This document shows, piece after piece, positions 8,086 to 17,315 of a stretch of 64,000 bases of DNA. The stretch's first letter is position 1. Each line of letters begins with the position of its first letter. The translations under genes were made by a program, and so were the position numbers. Source of the stretch: Bifidobacterium pullorum subsp. gallinarum (GTDB taxonomy: Bacteria; Actinomycetota; Actinomycetes; Actinomycetales; Bifidobacteriaceae); assembly GCF_000741215.1 (NCBI RefSeq), contig NZ_JGYX01000002.1, forward strand, positions 124,001 through 188,000, in the 5' to 3' direction. A model generated the notes under the pieces. It had not been told where the DNA came from. It saw only the letters and a list, made by a program, of their open reading frames with translations, and ran no database searches.

Positions 8086-9410
8086 ACGCCGAACAGTCGC
8101 CTCCCATGCCCGCCCCGGACGCCGAAACCGTGTCCCGGGCCGTGCTCACCGCCGCCATCAACGGCGCGGACGCGTTGATGTTCGCCACGCTCAAGGGCTC
8201 CGACAGCGCCGAGGCCCTGGCGGCCACGCTGATGTCGGCGGCGCGGCACGAGACCATGCCCGCGGCCACCCGCAAAGCGCTGGACGGCTGCTTCGCCACC
8301 GGTCTGAGCCGATTGGGCCGCAAGGTGCAGCCCGAGGCCATGCGGGCGTTCCATACGGCATTGAACGGATGGATCCGCCGGCTACACACGCTCCCCGGCT
8401 CCTCCACGGACGAGCTGGCCGAGCGGATGACGGACGGCGGCGGGATGTGGATCATCGCCCCGCACAGCCCGTACTGGCCCCATCAGCTGGACGACCTCGT
8501 CACCCGCAAGGATTGGGCGCCGCCCCTGTGCCTGTGGGGCCTGGGAGACCCCGAATCGCTGGTCTGCTGCGACAGCCCGCTGGCGATCGTGGGGTCACGG
8601 GCGGCCGACGACTACGGGTGCACCGTGGCGCAGGAGTTGGCCGCGCAGGCCGCGGCGGACGGTCATCTGGTGGTTTCCGGCGGCGCCATGGGCATCGACG
8701 CCGCGGCGCATCTGGGTGCCCTGGCCGCCGTACCACCGGGTTCCGGCGCCACGATTCCCCCGGGACGTACGGTCGCGGTATTCGCCGGTGGGCTGCATCA
8801 CATCGGGCCGCAACGCAACCGTCGCCTCTTCGAGAGGATGCGGCGGCAGGGCGGGGCGTTGATCAGCGAACTGTGCCCGGACGTCATTCCGGAATCCCAC
8901 CGGTTCCTGCTGCGCAACCGGCTCATCGCGGCGTTGGCCTCCTCCGTGGTGGTGGCGCAGGCCCGCCCCCGGTCCGGCGCGTTGAACACGGCGAGATGGG
9001 CGTCCGACCTGAACCGCCAGCTGTACGCGGTCCCGGGCTCGATCACCTCACCGCGCAACGCCGGCTGCAATTCGCTGATCCATACGGGCATGGCCATGAT
9101 CATCTCCTCGATGCGCTGCATCGACGAGATCTGTCACACCGCGCACCCGCCCATCGACCGCACCGCGGACGGCATCGCCTCGCAGGATGCGGCCCCGGAC
9201 GGCGGGACCCCATCCACCCAACCTATCCTCGACGCCATAGCCGCATGCCGGCGGCGGCATAGCCCGGCCACGGCGGACATCATCCTGGCCGAGCTGCAGG
9301 CCGCAGGCATGAGCCCCGGCGTGGAACAGGTGCTGGCCGAGCTGGCGCGCCTCGAATTGGAGGGCGTCATCGTGCGCGAACGAACCGGCTATGCCGTTGC
9401 CGACGGTTGA
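8082..9410 (+). CDS. dprA: DNA-processing protein DprA
   Basis: DprA binds single-stranded DNA and loads RecA onto it, protecting transforming or recombining DNA. The Rossmann core is intact: AIVGSRAADDYG near residue 171, VSGGAMGIDAAAH near 200, the GG-H-I-P-type loop GGLHHIGPQRN, and SGALNTARWA followed by the VPGSI motif. A longer N-terminal region (~165 residues, SAM-like) and a C-terminal winged-helix-like tail ending in VRERTGYAVADG are present, giving 442 residues. The ATG at 8082 overlaps the comM stop (ATGA), which decides the start. Bifidobacteria keep comM and dprA although natural transformation is rarely reported in them. Confidence 0.93.
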   Translation: MNAEQSPPMPAPDAETVSRAVLTAAINGADALMFATLKGSDSAEALAATLMSAARHETMPAATRKALDGCFATGLSRLGRKVQPEAMRAFHTALNGWIRRLHTLPGSSTDELAERMTDGGGMWIIAPHSPYWPHQLDDLVTRKDWAPPLCLWGLGDPESLVCCDSPLAIVGSRAADDYGCTVAQELAAQAAADGHLVVSGGAMGIDAAAHLGALAAVPPGSGATIPPGRTVAVFAGGLHHIGPQRNRRLFERMRRQGGALISELCPDVIPESHRFLLRNRLIAALASSVVVAQARPRSGALNTARWASDLNRQLYAVPGSITSPRNAGCNSLIHTGMAMIISSMRCIDEICHTAHPPIDRTADGIASQDAAPDGGTPSTQPILDAIAACRRRHSPATADIILAELQAAGMSPGVEQVLAELARLELEGVIVRERTGYAVADG

Positions 9411-9417
9411 GACCGGC

Positions 9418-9825
9418 CTATGCCCGCCATTGGCAACGCGCCATATCCACCCGCCAGCCCTCGGCGCCGGCGTTGGGCGCGCCCTCCGGCGGCGGCACGA
9501 ACACCACGCCTTCGGCCTCCAGCAGCTCACGCTGGCGCTCCTCACCGCCGAATGCGAATCCGGGCGCCAGCGAACCGTCGCGGAACACCACACGGTGGCA
9601 GGGGATCACCCCGGGCTCGGGGTTGGCGTGCAGCGCGAACCCCACGAACCGCGCGGCACGGGGGCGTCCGGCGAGCGCCGCCACCTGCCCGTAGGTCGCC
9701 ACGCATCCGCGCGGTATGCGCCTGACGACCTCGTAGACGCCGGCGTTGAACGATTGCGTCCGCCCCGCATCCTCGGACGCCGATGCACCGCCTTGGGTGC
9801 CATCAGGTACCAACGACTCACTCAT
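9418..9825 (-). CDS. Methylated-DNA-[protein]-cysteine S-methyltransferase family protein
   Basis: Short MGMT/Ogt-type DNA repair protein consisting of the DNA-binding and methyl-acceptor domain only (135 residues). The helix-turn-helix segment [12 protein letters not shown] is at about 42-53 and the active-site motif IPCHRVV at 74-80 keeps the acceptor cysteine C76. It is therefore a candidate true alkyltransferase and not an alkyltransferase-like protein, in which Trp replaces Cys. The N-terminal Ada/Ogt RNase-H-like domain is absent, as in the YbaZ-like subfamily. It converges with dprA (7 bp between stops) and is divergent from the flavoprotein gene, with only 38 bp between starts. Confidence 0.85.
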   Translation of the reverse strand: MSESLVPDGTQGGASASEDAGRTQSFNAGVYEVVRRIPRGCVATYGQVAALAGRPRAARFVGFALHANPEPGVIPCHRVVFRDGSLAPGFAFGGEERQRELLEAEGVVFVPPPEGAPNAGAEGWRVDMARCQWRA

Positions 9826-9863
9826 GGCTCCATTATTACCGCCGTTGTGCGAGAATCAAGACT

Positions 9864-11732
9864 ATGAGTCCGAAGCATGTCGAAGCAATGTATGATGTCG
9901 TGATCGTCGGCGCCGGCGCGGCCGGCCTGTCGGCGGCGCTGGGTATGGTCCACTCCCCCGAATTCGCCGAACGCCGGGCCTTGGGCGAGGAGCCCTCCGT
10001 GCTGGTGATCTCCAAGCTCCAGCCGCTGCGTTCCCATACCGGTTCGGCCGAGGGCGGCATCGCCGCCAGCTTGGGCAATGTGGAGCACGACGACTGGCAT
10101 TGGCATTACTATGACACGGTCAAGGGCGGCGACTGGCTGGTCGACCAGGACGCGGCCAGGCTGCTCGCGCAGGAGGCCCCCGCCGCGGTCATCAACCTCG
10201 AACGCATGGGGGTGGCCTTCTCGCGCACCGAGGACGGACATATCGCGCAGCGGCGCTTCGGCGGGCATACCGCCGACTTCGGCCAGCAGCCGGTCAAGCG
10301 CGCCGCCTACGCCGCCGACCGCATCGGTCACCAGATCCTGCACGCGCTGTGGCAGCAGTGCGTGGCGGCCGGCATCGCATTCGCCGAGGAATGGTATGTG
10401 ACCGACCTGGTGCTGGACGAGGCGCGCACCAAGGTCGAGGGCGTGGTGGCGTTCGATACGCATACCGGCGCCGTGCACGCCGTGCACGCCAGGAACGTCA
10501 TGCTGGCCACGGGAGGCGCGGGCAGGCTGTTCCACACCACGTCGAACTCGTGGGATCTGACCGGCGACGGCATGGCATTGGCCCTGAACGCCGGTCTGCA
10601 GCTTGAGGATGTGGAGTTCATGCAGTTCCACCCCACCGGGCTGGCGCATACCGGCATCCTCCTGTCCGAGGCTGCGCGCGCCGAGGGCGGTGTGCTGCGC
10701 AACGCCGAGGGCGAGGCGTTCATGCAGCGCTACGCCCCGGGTCATGCCGACCTGGCCGCGCGCGACGTGGTCAGCCGCGCCATCCGATCGGAGACCGACG
10801 CCGGGCGCGGCGTGGCCGATCCGAAGGATCCTGCGGGTCGCAGGGACTGCGTATGGCTGGATATGCGCGGCATCGACGCCGACCATATGAACGAGGTGCT
10901 GCCCGAGGTAGTGGCCACCATCCGCAAGTACGCGAACCTTGATCCGGCCGTTGACCTGATCCCGGTCAAGCCGACCGCCCACTATACGATGGGCGGCATC
11001 CCGGTGACCGTGGACGGCGAGGTCTACCGTTGGGCCGATGGGCGGCGCGCCACGGTCGAGGGACTGTTCGCCGCCGGCGAGTGCTCGTGCGTGTCCGTGC
11101 ACGGCGCGAATCGACTGGGAGGCAATTCGCTGCTCGACGCCTGCCTGTTCGGCACCCGCGCCGGCCGTTCGATGGCCGCGCGTCTGGAGGGTGCCGCAGC
11201 CGCGCCGGATGCCGGCGACGAAACCGTCCAGGACCGGGTGGATGACGCCGCAGCCGCACGCAGGACCCAGGTGGCCGACCTGCTGGCCGCGGCCAAGGTC
11301 GGCGCCGACGCCGATGCCGACGACGAGGATACGGCCGACGGCAACCCCTATCAACTGATGGCCGAACTCGGCGCCGTCATGGAGTCGGCGCTGGCGGTCC
11401 ACTGCAGCGAGGACACCATCGCCGCCGCGCGTGAGGACATCGCCGAGCGGATCGCGCCGCAGGCCGCGAGCCTCCATCCGCATAGCGACACCCCCGCGTT
11501 CAACCAGGAGCTGACCGCCATCTGGGAGGTGCGCCATCTGATCGACCTGGGGTCGGCCATGCTTGAGGCCTCCGACGCGCGTCATGAATCGCGCGGCTCG
11601 CTGTACCGGATGGATTTCCCCGCACGCGACGACGGACGCTTCCTGGCCCATTCGATGACCGACGCCGAGGGCGGCATCGGCTGGCAGCCGGTGCATATCG
11701 AGGACATGCCGCCGCAGGCCCGTTCGTACTGA
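9864..11732 (+). CDS. Fumarate reductase/succinate dehydrogenase flavoprotein subunit
   Basis: FAD-containing catalytic subunit that interconverts succinate and fumarate. Dinucleotide-binding GAGAAG is at about 16-21. The covalent-flavin histidine motif [11 protein letters not shown] is near 55-65. Substrate residues lie in [21 protein letters not shown] and the C-terminal [15 protein letters not shown]. Length (622) fits the SdhA/FrdA group better than L-aspartate oxidase. An Ala/Asp-rich linker at about 460-500 separates the FAD domain from the helical C-terminus. The ATG at 9864 lacks a strong ribosome site; an ATG at 9888 is an alternative. The iron-sulfur subunit follows, but no cytochrome or membrane-anchor gene does. 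In a fermenter the direction is more likely fumarate to succinate. Confidence 0.87.
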   Translation: MSPKHVEAMYDVVIVGAGAAGLSAALGMVHSPEFAERRALGEEPSVLVISKLQPLRSHTGSAEGGIAASLGNVEHDDWHWHYYDTVKGGDWLVDQDAARLLAQEAPAAVINLERMGVAFSRTEDGHIAQRRFGGHTADFGQQPVKRAAYAADRIGHQILHALWQQCVAAGIAFAEEWYVTDLVLDEARTKVEGVVAFDTHTGAVHAVHARNVMLATGGAGRLFHTTSNSWDLTGDGMALALNAGLQLEDVEFMQFHPTGLAHTGILLSEAARAEGGVLRNAEGEAFMQRYAPGHADLAARDVVSRAIRSETDAGRGVADPKDPAGRRDCVWLDMRGIDADHMNEVLPEVVATIRKYANLDPAVDLIPVKPTAHYTMGGIPVTVDGEVYRWADGRRATVEGLFAAGECSCVSVHGANRLGGNSLLDACLFGTRAGRSMAARLEGAAAAPDAGDETVQDRVDDAAAARRTQVADLLAAAKVGADADADDEDTADGNPYQLMAELGAVMESALAVHCSEDTIAAAREDIAERIAPQAASLHPHSDTPAFNQELTAIWEVRHLIDLGSAMLEASDARHESRGSLYRMDFPARDDGRFLAHSMTDAEGGIGWQPVHIEDMPPQARSY

Positions 11733-11792
11733 GCCGGACGGGTACGGGATATGGCAGACTATATGACGGTTTTTGACAGGAAAGGCGGAGCA

Positions 11793-12731
11793 ATGAGCGG
11801 CGGACTCGAGAACGACATGACCACGGTGACGTTGCGTGTGCACCGGTTCACGCCACGCGCCGAGCGCGAGCGCGACCGTGCGCGCGCGGGCAGTCCGTTC
11901 GCCAGGAAGTCCTCCCCGTTCGGCGGCGATTCGGCCCGCCGACGCCCACGCGGCAAGCAGTGGGTGCAGGAGTACACGATTGCGGCCCGCCCCGAGGATA
12001 CGGTGCTGGACTGCCTGCTGACCATCAAGCGGACGGTCGACCCGACCTTGGCTTTCCGTTATTCCTGCGGCCACGGCATGTGCGGTTCGGACGCGGTGGC
12101 GATCAACGGCGCGCCCACGCTGCTGTGCACCGCCACGGTGGCCGACTGGGCCAAGCCGGAGGCCTCCGCCACCGACGAGGAGGGGTTCCGCAGGACCGGT
12201 GGCGTGGACGACGCGGATGATACGGACGCGCCGTCCGGGGATGTTCCGGACGGGTCCCTCGGCGTCATCGAACTGGCGGCGCTTCCCGGGTTCCCCGTGC
12301 AGCGCGACCTGATCGCGGACATCGACCCGATGCTCGAACAGATCAGGAAGCTCAAGCCGTACCTGCAGGCCGACGGCGTGCTGGCCACCACCGACGAGGG
12401 CAAGGTGGACGTCTTCGAATACCTGCAGCACCCCGACCAGCTGGCCAGGTACGAGCTGCTCAGCAACTGCATCGCCTGCGGCGTGTGCGAGGGCAGCTGT
12501 CCTGTGTTCGCCGGCGGCGAGGCGTTCATCGGCCCGGCCGCGCTGATCACGGCGTCCCGGTTCATCAACGATTCGCGCGATACGCAGGCCGCGGAGCGCA
12601 TGGACGCCATCGACACGGCGGACGGCATCGCGGCATGCCAGTCGGTGCGCGCCTGCACCCGTGAATGCCCGCGCGGCATCGACGTCGGCGAGGAGATCTG
12701 GCAGCTGATCGCGCAGGTCAAGGAACGCTGA
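11793..12731 (+). CDS. Fumarate reductase/succinate dehydrogenase iron-sulfur subunit
   Basis: Electron-transfer partner of the preceding flavoprotein. The N-terminal 2Fe-2S ferredoxin domain shows CGHGMCGSD (first Cys near 92) with Asp in the third ligand place, as in E. coli SdhB, and a fourth Cys in TLLC. The C-terminal domain has CIACGVCEGSCP at about 226-237 and CTRECPRGID, supplying ligands for the 3Fe-4S and 4Fe-4S clusters. Compared with the usual ~240 residues it carries two insertions: an Arg/Ser-rich stretch near 20-55 and an acidic Asp/Gly stretch near 130-155. The ATG at 11793 follows AAAGGCGGAGCA. The gap to the flavoprotein gene is 60 bp, so one operon. Confidence 0.87.
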   Translation: MSGGLENDMTTVTLRVHRFTPRAERERDRARAGSPFARKSSPFGGDSARRRPRGKQWVQEYTIAARPEDTVLDCLLTIKRTVDPTLAFRYSCGHGMCGSDAVAINGAPTLLCTATVADWAKPEASATDEEGFRRTGGVDDADDTDAPSGDVPDGSLGVIELAALPGFPVQRDLIADIDPMLEQIRKLKPYLQADGVLATTDEGKVDVFEYLQHPDQLARYELLSNCIACGVCEGSCPVFAGGEAFIGPAALITASRFINDSRDTQAAERMDAIDTADGIAACQSVRACTRECPRGIDVGEEIWQLIAQVKER

Positions 12732-12760
12732 CCCATCCATCGACATTCAAAGGCGGAACC

Positions 12761-13432
12761 ATGAACAAGACGTCATACACGAATCTGGCCAAGGTCTGGC
12801 AGTTCGTCGAGGATCGCGCATTCTCCCGGCAGTCCCCCGATCTCAACGAGGTGCGCACGGCCGTGGAGCACGAGGGCATCCCCCAGGGGTCGGCGGCGCA
12901 GGCCGAACTGCTCTCGCTGCTGGTGCATGTGCTCGACGCCTCCTCGATCATCGCCATCGGCACCGCGTCGGTGGTCGAAACGCTCCAGCTCATCGACGGT
13001 TTGGAGGGGCGCGGCCAGCTGACCGCGGTGGATTCCTCCACGGAGGGCATCGCGCTGATTCGCAAGCTGTTCGCGGGGCTGTCGGACCGCACCCAGACCA
13101 CGCTGCGCGCCGTCAGCGCCCCCGTGGGCACCTATCTGCCGAGGCTGAACGCCGGGGACTACGACCTGATTGTGGTCGCCGGGGACGCGTCGAACTACGC
13201 GCCCGCCTTCGAGCACGCCTCACGGGTGCTGGGTGAGCATGGCGTCATCGTGTTCACCGACGTCATGGCCTTGGAGGATCCCCACGCCAATGGCGGCGTG
13301 CCCAATCCCGCCGACCGCGGCGACAAGGCCTTGGCCATGCGCGAACTGCTCGACGCCGTGCAGTCGGATGAACGCTTCCGCTCCACGCTCACCCCGTCCG
13401 GCACCGGACTGCTGATCGCCGTCAAGCGCTGA
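12761..13432 (+). CDS. O-methyltransferase-like protein with degenerate SAM motif
   Basis: Rossmann-fold protein of the class I, caffeoyl-CoA-type O-methyltransferase family (223 residues, ordinary length). The fold is recognisable, but motif I reads AIGTASVVETL where active members have the form E-I-G-T-G-x-G, and the metal-site segment usually read as D-A-D-K and A-D-N reads GDASNY and TDV. It may therefore have changed specificity or lost catalysis; this is inference. It follows the iron-sulfur gene by 29 bp and starts after AAAGGCGGAACC, the same type of site, which suggests cotranscription. Actinobacterial homologues often lie next to unrelated core genes and have no known substrate. Confidence 0.72.
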   Translation: MNKTSYTNLAKVWQFVEDRAFSRQSPDLNEVRTAVEHEGIPQGSAAQAELLSLLVHVLDASSIIAIGTASVVETLQLIDGLEGRGQLTAVDSSTEGIALIRKLFAGLSDRTQTTLRAVSAPVGTYLPRLNAGDYDLIVVAGDASNYAPAFEHASRVLGEHGVIVFTDVMALEDPHANGGVPNPADRGDKALAMRELLDAVQSDERFRSTLTPSGTGLLIAVKR

Positions 13433-13469
13433 CCGATCGGCTCCGGCAAGACAGAGTCTGGCCGGATGG

Positions 13470-13495
13470 CTGACCGTGGCCGTGGCCACGGTCAG
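13470..13495. terminator. Near-perfect hairpin between convergent genes
   Basis: CTGACCGTGG and CCACGGTCAG form a 10-bp perfect stem around a 6-nt loop. It lies between the methyltransferase-like gene and the LOG gene and overlaps the LOG stop codon, so it probably serves both. Confidence 0.5.
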
Positions 13496-14307
13496 CGTAT
13501 GGTGCTCGTGGCCACGGCCACGGCCTGTTCCGGATCATCGGTCAGCGTCACCAGTTCGGGGTCCAGCGGCGAGATCATGCCGCGCGGCTCCAACGTGCCG
13601 GTGATCCAATCGAACAGGCCCTGCCAGTACGACGTATCGAACAGCACCACGGGCGTGGGCTCCACCTTGTGCGTCTGCACCAGCGTCAGGAGCTCAAACA
13701 TCTCGTCCAGCGTGCCGAACCCGCCCGGGCAGATGATCACGCCGGACGAGTACTTGACGAACATGGTCTTGCGGACGAAGAAGTACCGGAAGCTCATGCC
13801 CAGGTTCACCCATTCGTTGATGCCCTGCTCATGCGGCAGCTCGATGCCCAGCCCCACGGATTTGCCGCCGGCCGCGGCCGCGCCGCGGTTGGCGGCCTCC
13901 ATGATGCCCGGTCCCCCGCCGGTGATGACGGCGATGCCGCGTTCGGCGATCAGGGCGCCCATGCGTTGCGCCGCACGGTAGGCCGGATCGCTGCGTTGCG
14001 TCCGCGCCGAACCGAACACGGATACCGCGGGTCCCAGCTCGGCCAGCGCGCCGAATCCGTCGACGAACTCGGCCTGGATGCGCAGCACGCGCCAGGGATC
14101 CATATGCAGCCAGTCGGTGGACTGCTCCGCCTTCAACAGGTTGGCGGTGGTGCTGTCCTGCGGGATCATCGGACCGCGCAGGATGACGGGACCACGGTGA
14201 TAGGTCTCGCTGAACGGCGGTGCGTCGATGTCGCCGGCGGCGGGGTCGACCTGCCGGCGGCGGATCAGGTCCTCCGGGTCCACCGGCTGTGTTGTGGGGT
14301 CAGTCAT
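13492..14307 (-). CDS. LOG-family protein (TIGR00730), cytokinin-type nucleotide phosphoribohydrolase family
   Basis: Member of the LOG (lonely guy)/lysine-decarboxylase-like family, whose characterised members cleave nucleoside 5'-monophosphates to a base and ribose 5-phosphate. The diagnostic motifs are present: GSARTQ, GGGPGIMEAANRGA and PGGFGTLDE, the last two holding the catalytic Arg/Glu region. The protein is 271 residues, with an N-terminal extension of about 80 residues as in other actinobacterial members. The ATG at 14307 sits after GAGGAGACCGAGG inside the end of nhaA, overlapping its stop by 8 bp, so translation is coupled. The in-cell substrate is unknown; it is often miscalled lysine decarboxylase. 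Confidence 0.88.
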   Translation of the reverse strand: MTDPTTQPVDPEDLIRRRQVDPAAGDIDAPPFSETYHRGPVILRGPMIPQDSTTANLLKAEQSTDWLHMDPWRVLRIQAEFVDGFGALAELGPAVSVFGSARTQRSDPAYRAAQRMGALIAERGIAVITGGGPGIMEAANRGAAAAGGKSVGLGIELPHEQGINEWVNLGMSFRYFFVRKTMFVKYSSGVIICPGGFGTLDEMFELLTLVQTHKVEPTPVVLFDTSYWQGLFDWITGTLEPRGMISPLDPELVTLTDDPEQAVAVATSTIR

Positions 14308-15706
14308 CCTCGGTCTCCTCGCTCTCCTCGTCGTCGATATGGTCGTGCCAGACGAGTTCGGATTCGTCCGGTTGGGGTTCCTCATGCGCGGCGACATTGC
14401 CGCCGATCGTGCCGATCGCGGCGTGCGCCGCGGCCCGTTCGCGCTCGTACCGTTTGGATTGCAAGCTGAGCAGCACGCCGGAGATGGCCGCGGCCACCAG
14501 GGAGGCCATCAGCACGCCGAACCGGCTTTCCGCCGACAGCTCGGCATCCGTATAGGCCAGCGAGGCGATGAGCAGCGAGACCGTGAAGCCGATGCCGCAG
14601 GCGCAGGCCGCAGGGAACATGTCGCGCACGCGCAGACCCTTGGGCATGCTCAGTCCGCCGGGATGGGTGGACAGCCAGGCGGTGGCCATGATGCCCAACG
14701 GCTTGCCCACCACCAGGGCCGCCACGATGCCGATGACCACCGGCGAGGTCAGCAGCGCGGGGCTGAGCGTCTCGAAATGCACGCCGGCGGCGAACAGCGC
14801 GAAAACCGGCAGCGCCACCAGCGACGAAAGCGGTTGGAGCTTGACGCAGTAGCGTTCGGCACGGGGCGAGGCCTCGCTGTGAATCGGATGCGCCGGGGTC
14901 AGCAGCCCGACCAGCACACCGGCGAGCGTGGGATGGACGCCCGCCTCGAACATCATGATCCACACCAGGACGCCGACCACGGCCACCACCAGCCACGGCA
15001 CGCGCTTGCGCCGCACCAGATACCACCAGACCAGGGCGCACACGCCGATGCCGACGAACCAGTACCAGGCCTCCAGCGAGGAGAAGAACACGGCGATCAG
15101 GATGATCGCCAGCAAGTCGTCCACGGTGGCCAGCGTCATCAGGAACGCGCGGATCGACCCGGGCAGGGCCTTGGCGAACAATGCGAGCACGGCCAGGGAG
15201 AACGCGATGTCGGTGGCAGTGGGGATGGCCCAGCCCTGGGCCAGCTCGTCGAACCCGAACACCGCGCCGGAGGCCACAGTGGCCTCGCCGACGGCGGGTG
15301 GGCCGAACCGGGCGTAGAGCTCCACCACGGTCAGGAACAGGATCGGCGGCATCACCATGCCGCCCACCGCGCACAGCATCGGCACAGCGGCGGCCTTCGG
15401 GTTGGCGAGCGAGCCTGTGGTCAGCTCCTGTTTGAGGTCCAGCCCCACGGTCAGGAAGAAGATGGTCAGCAGACCATCCTGCGCCCAGTGCCCCAGCGGC
15501 AGGTCGATGTCGGTGCCGGGAATGCCCAGATGCGTTTCCGCCACGGTCTCGAACAGGTGGGCCGTGGCCGGCAGATTCGCCAGGACCAGACCGAGGATGG
15601 CGCAGCCGAGCATGATCAGTCCGCTGATGCGATCCGACGCCGCGATTCTGCGAATCGCCGCCCATGCCCTTCGACGTGCCGTCATGCCGCGCTCCGTTCC
15701 ATCCAT
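14300..15706 (-). CDS. nhaA: Na+/H+ antiporter NhaA
   Basis: Membrane antiporter that exchanges sodium for protons to control pH and sodium. The 468-residue protein has about eleven or twelve hydrophobic segments. It carries the family core GWAIPTATDIAFSLAVLAL and ATVDDLLAIILIA with the twin aspartates (VDDL) that bind the ions, and the early FFLTVGLDLKQE segment. Compared with the ~388-residue E. coli protein it has a longer N-terminus and a cytoplasmic C-terminal tail of about 60 residues ending in an acidic stretch. It is upstream of and overlaps the LOG-family gene. The start is the first ATG of the frame (MDGTERGM); the second Met (residue 8) is possible. Confidence 0.94.
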   Translation of the reverse strand: MDGTERGMTARRRAWAAIRRIAASDRISGLIMLGCAILGLVLANLPATAHLFETVAETHLGIPGTDIDLPLGHWAQDGLLTIFFLTVGLDLKQELTTGSLANPKAAAVPMLCAVGGMVMPPILFLTVVELYARFGPPAVGEATVASGAVFGFDELAQGWAIPTATDIAFSLAVLALFAKALPGSIRAFLMTLATVDDLLAIILIAVFFSSLEAWYWFVGIGVCALVWWYLVRRKRVPWLVVAVVGVLVWIMMFEAGVHPTLAGVLVGLLTPAHPIHSEASPRAERYCVKLQPLSSLVALPVFALFAAGVHFETLSPALLTSPVVIGIVAALVVGKPLGIMATAWLSTHPGGLSMPKGLRVRDMFPAACACGIGFTVSLLIASLAYTDAELSAESRFGVLMASLVAAAISGVLLSLQSKRYERERAAAHAAIGTIGGNVAAHEEPQPDESELVWHDHIDDEESEETEDD

Positions 15707-15766
15707 ACGAATCAGTTGCCGGTATCATTCTACCGGCCTCGATGGTGTTCGTCCGGGACAACGGGC

Positions 15767-15797
15767 GGACCGCCCCCTCATCGTCGGGAGGCGGTCC
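15767..15797 (-). terminator. Hairpin downstream of the PatB gene
   Basis: Arms 15767-15774 and 15790-15797 pair over 8 bp, with an inner CCC/GGG pairing in the loop. It lies between the patB stop and the nhaA start on the minus strand and fits a terminator of patB, without a T-run. Confidence 0.4.
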
Positions 15798-15854
15798 CGC
15801 ATACGGACTCCGGGTGCACGTCGGCCCACGGGTCCAAAGATGGTCGCCGCCGGG

Positions 15855-17030
15855 TCAGCGGGCGGCCAGCGCGTCGCCCATCCGGCCGAGCGCCCGTTCC
15901 AGCAGGTGCTTCGGGCAGGCCAGGTTCACGCGTTCGAATCCGGCGCCGGCGGTGCCGAACATCTGCCCCTCATCCAGATAGACGCGGGCCTTGTCGCGCA
16001 TGAAGGAGCACAGCGCGTCGGCGTCGGCGAAGCCCAGGCTGCGGCAGTCGAGCCATCCCAGGTAGGTGCCCTCCGGCTCGATCAGCGTGGTGCCGGTGGC
16101 ATGGGCGAAGTCGCGCAGCAGCGCCAGATTGCCCTGCAGCACGCCGATCAGCTCGTCCAGCCACGGTTCGGCATGGTTGTAGGCCGCCTGGCAGGCCACC
16201 AGGCCGAAGTGGCTGACGGTCAGACCGGCGATGTTCTCGGCTGCCACGTCGAAGGCGCGCTTGAGTTCCGGGTTCGGGATGATGACGTTGGAGCACAGCA
16301 GGCCGGCCAGGTTGAAGGTCTTGGTGGGCGCGGTGAATTCCATGCAGTGCATGGCGTAGCGCTCCCCCAGGGTCGAGAACATCGTGACCTTGTGGCCGGG
16401 GTGTTCGAAGTCGGCGTGGATCTCGTCGGACAGGATCGTCACGCCGTGCTCGATGCAGATGTCCGCCAGGCGGCGCAGTTCGTCGGCGCTCCAGACGCGG
16501 CCGACCGGGTTGTGCGGGTTGCACAGCATGATGGCGGTGCAGCGCGGGTCGGAGGCTTTGGCCTCTAGGTCCTCGTAGTCCATCACGTAGCGGCCGTCCT
16601 CAAGCTTCAGCGTGTTGTCCAGCAGGGTCAGGCCGTTGTTGCGGGCGGCGGCCACGAACGGCGGGTAGGACGGGCTCTGTACGATCACGCTGTCGCCGGG
16701 GCGGGTCACGGCGCGCAGGGCCGTGTTGACGGCCGGCATGACGCCGTCGGAGAGCGTGACCCATTCGGGCTTGATGTCCAACGCGTGGCGGCGCCGCATC
16801 CAGCCCACCAGGGCATCGAAATACTGGTCGGTGGCGTAGTCGTAGCCGAAGATGTCATGCTGGGCGGCGTGGACCAGCGCCTCCACGATTTCGGGGGCGG
16901 GCTTGAACTCCATATCGGCCACGGACAGGGCGATGACATCCTCATTGCCCGGCCCCATATCGGTTTCGATCATATGCCACTTGGACGAGGTCGTGCCCCT
17001 GCGGTCCACCAGCGTCTCGAAATCGTACAT
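15855..17030 (-). CDS. PatB/MalY-type aminotransferase, cystathionine beta-lyase
   Basis: Fold-type I PLP enzyme of the MalY/PatB group, which cleaves C-S bonds of cystathionine or cysteine conjugates to homocysteine/thiol, pyruvate and ammonia. Visible motifs are the ADMEF segment at 39-43 (the MalY/PatB hallmark), NPHNPVGR at 171-178, SDEIHADFEH at 201-210, and the PLP lysine in TAPTKTFNLAG (K237). Length 391 is normal. An AAGGAG sequence lies about 9 bases before the ATG at 17030. With metY at 3400-4701 it supplies a route between sulfur amino acids, although the two are not linked in one operon. A regulatory role like that of MalY cannot be excluded. Confidence 0.9.
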   Translation of the reverse strand: MYDFETLVDRRGTTSSKWHMIETDMGPGNEDVIALSVADMEFKPAPEIVEALVHAAQHDIFGYDYATDQYFDALVGWMRRRHALDIKPEWVTLSDGVMPAVNTALRAVTRPGDSVIVQSPSYPPFVAAARNNGLTLLDNTLKLEDGRYVMDYEDLEAKASDPRCTAIMLCNPHNPVGRVWSADELRRLADICIEHGVTILSDEIHADFEHPGHKVTMFSTLGERYAMHCMEFTAPTKTFNLAGLLCSNVIIPNPELKRAFDVAAENIAGLTVSHFGLVACQAAYNHAEPWLDELIGVLQGNLALLRDFAHATGTTLIEPEGTYLGWLDCRSLGFADADALCSFMRDKARVYLDEGQMFGTAGAGFERVNLACPKHLLERALGRMGDALAAR

Positions 17031-17181
17031 GCGTCACTGCTCCTTGTCGGTCGCTCATAGCGGAAGTCACAAACGACACCATGATACCGCGTGTCTGGTT
17101 CTCTCCCGTGACCGTGATGTATCGTGCCGAACGAACCATAGGCACTCACCGGCGACGCCGGGCAGTATGGGCGGGGATACG

Positions 17182-17207
17182 AAAAAAGCGGAGCGATGAC
17201 GCTCCGC
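17182..17207 (-). terminator. Intrinsic terminator of the tRNA-Arg pair
   Basis: On the minus strand an 8-bp GC-rich stem (arms 17200-17207 and 17188-17195, loop of 4) is followed by six T (17182-17187). This is a textbook rho-independent terminator 6-30 bp after the second tRNA. Confidence 0.85.
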
Positions 17208-17212
17208 CGTTG

Positions 17213-17289
17213 TGGTGCGCGAGACAGGATTCGAACCTGCGACCTGCTGATCCGTAGTCAGCTGCTCTAATCCGCTGGGCTACTCGCGC
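17213..17289 (-). tRNA. tRNA-Arg(ACG), downstream copy, CCA encoded
   Basis: The minus strand folds as a complete tRNA. The 7-bp acceptor GCGCGAG/CTCGCGC has discriminator A. The anticodon stem GCTGA/TCAGC holds the loop CTACGGA, giving anticodon ACG (reads CGU and, after A34 deamination, CGC/CGA). The T-arm is GGTTCGAATCC. The bases after the discriminator are CCA, so the 3' end is encoded here, unlike in the upstream copy. Confidence 0.96.
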
Positions 17290-17315
17290 ATGCCGCCACA
17301 TGCATGACGGCTGAG

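Noticed and set aside
9822-12746. Very long minus-strand open frame antisense to the fumarate reductase genes
   Set aside because: Frames of this length arise opposite GC-rich genes. The translation is low-complexity His/Arg/Gly-rich without any family motif, and the plus-strand genes are clear.
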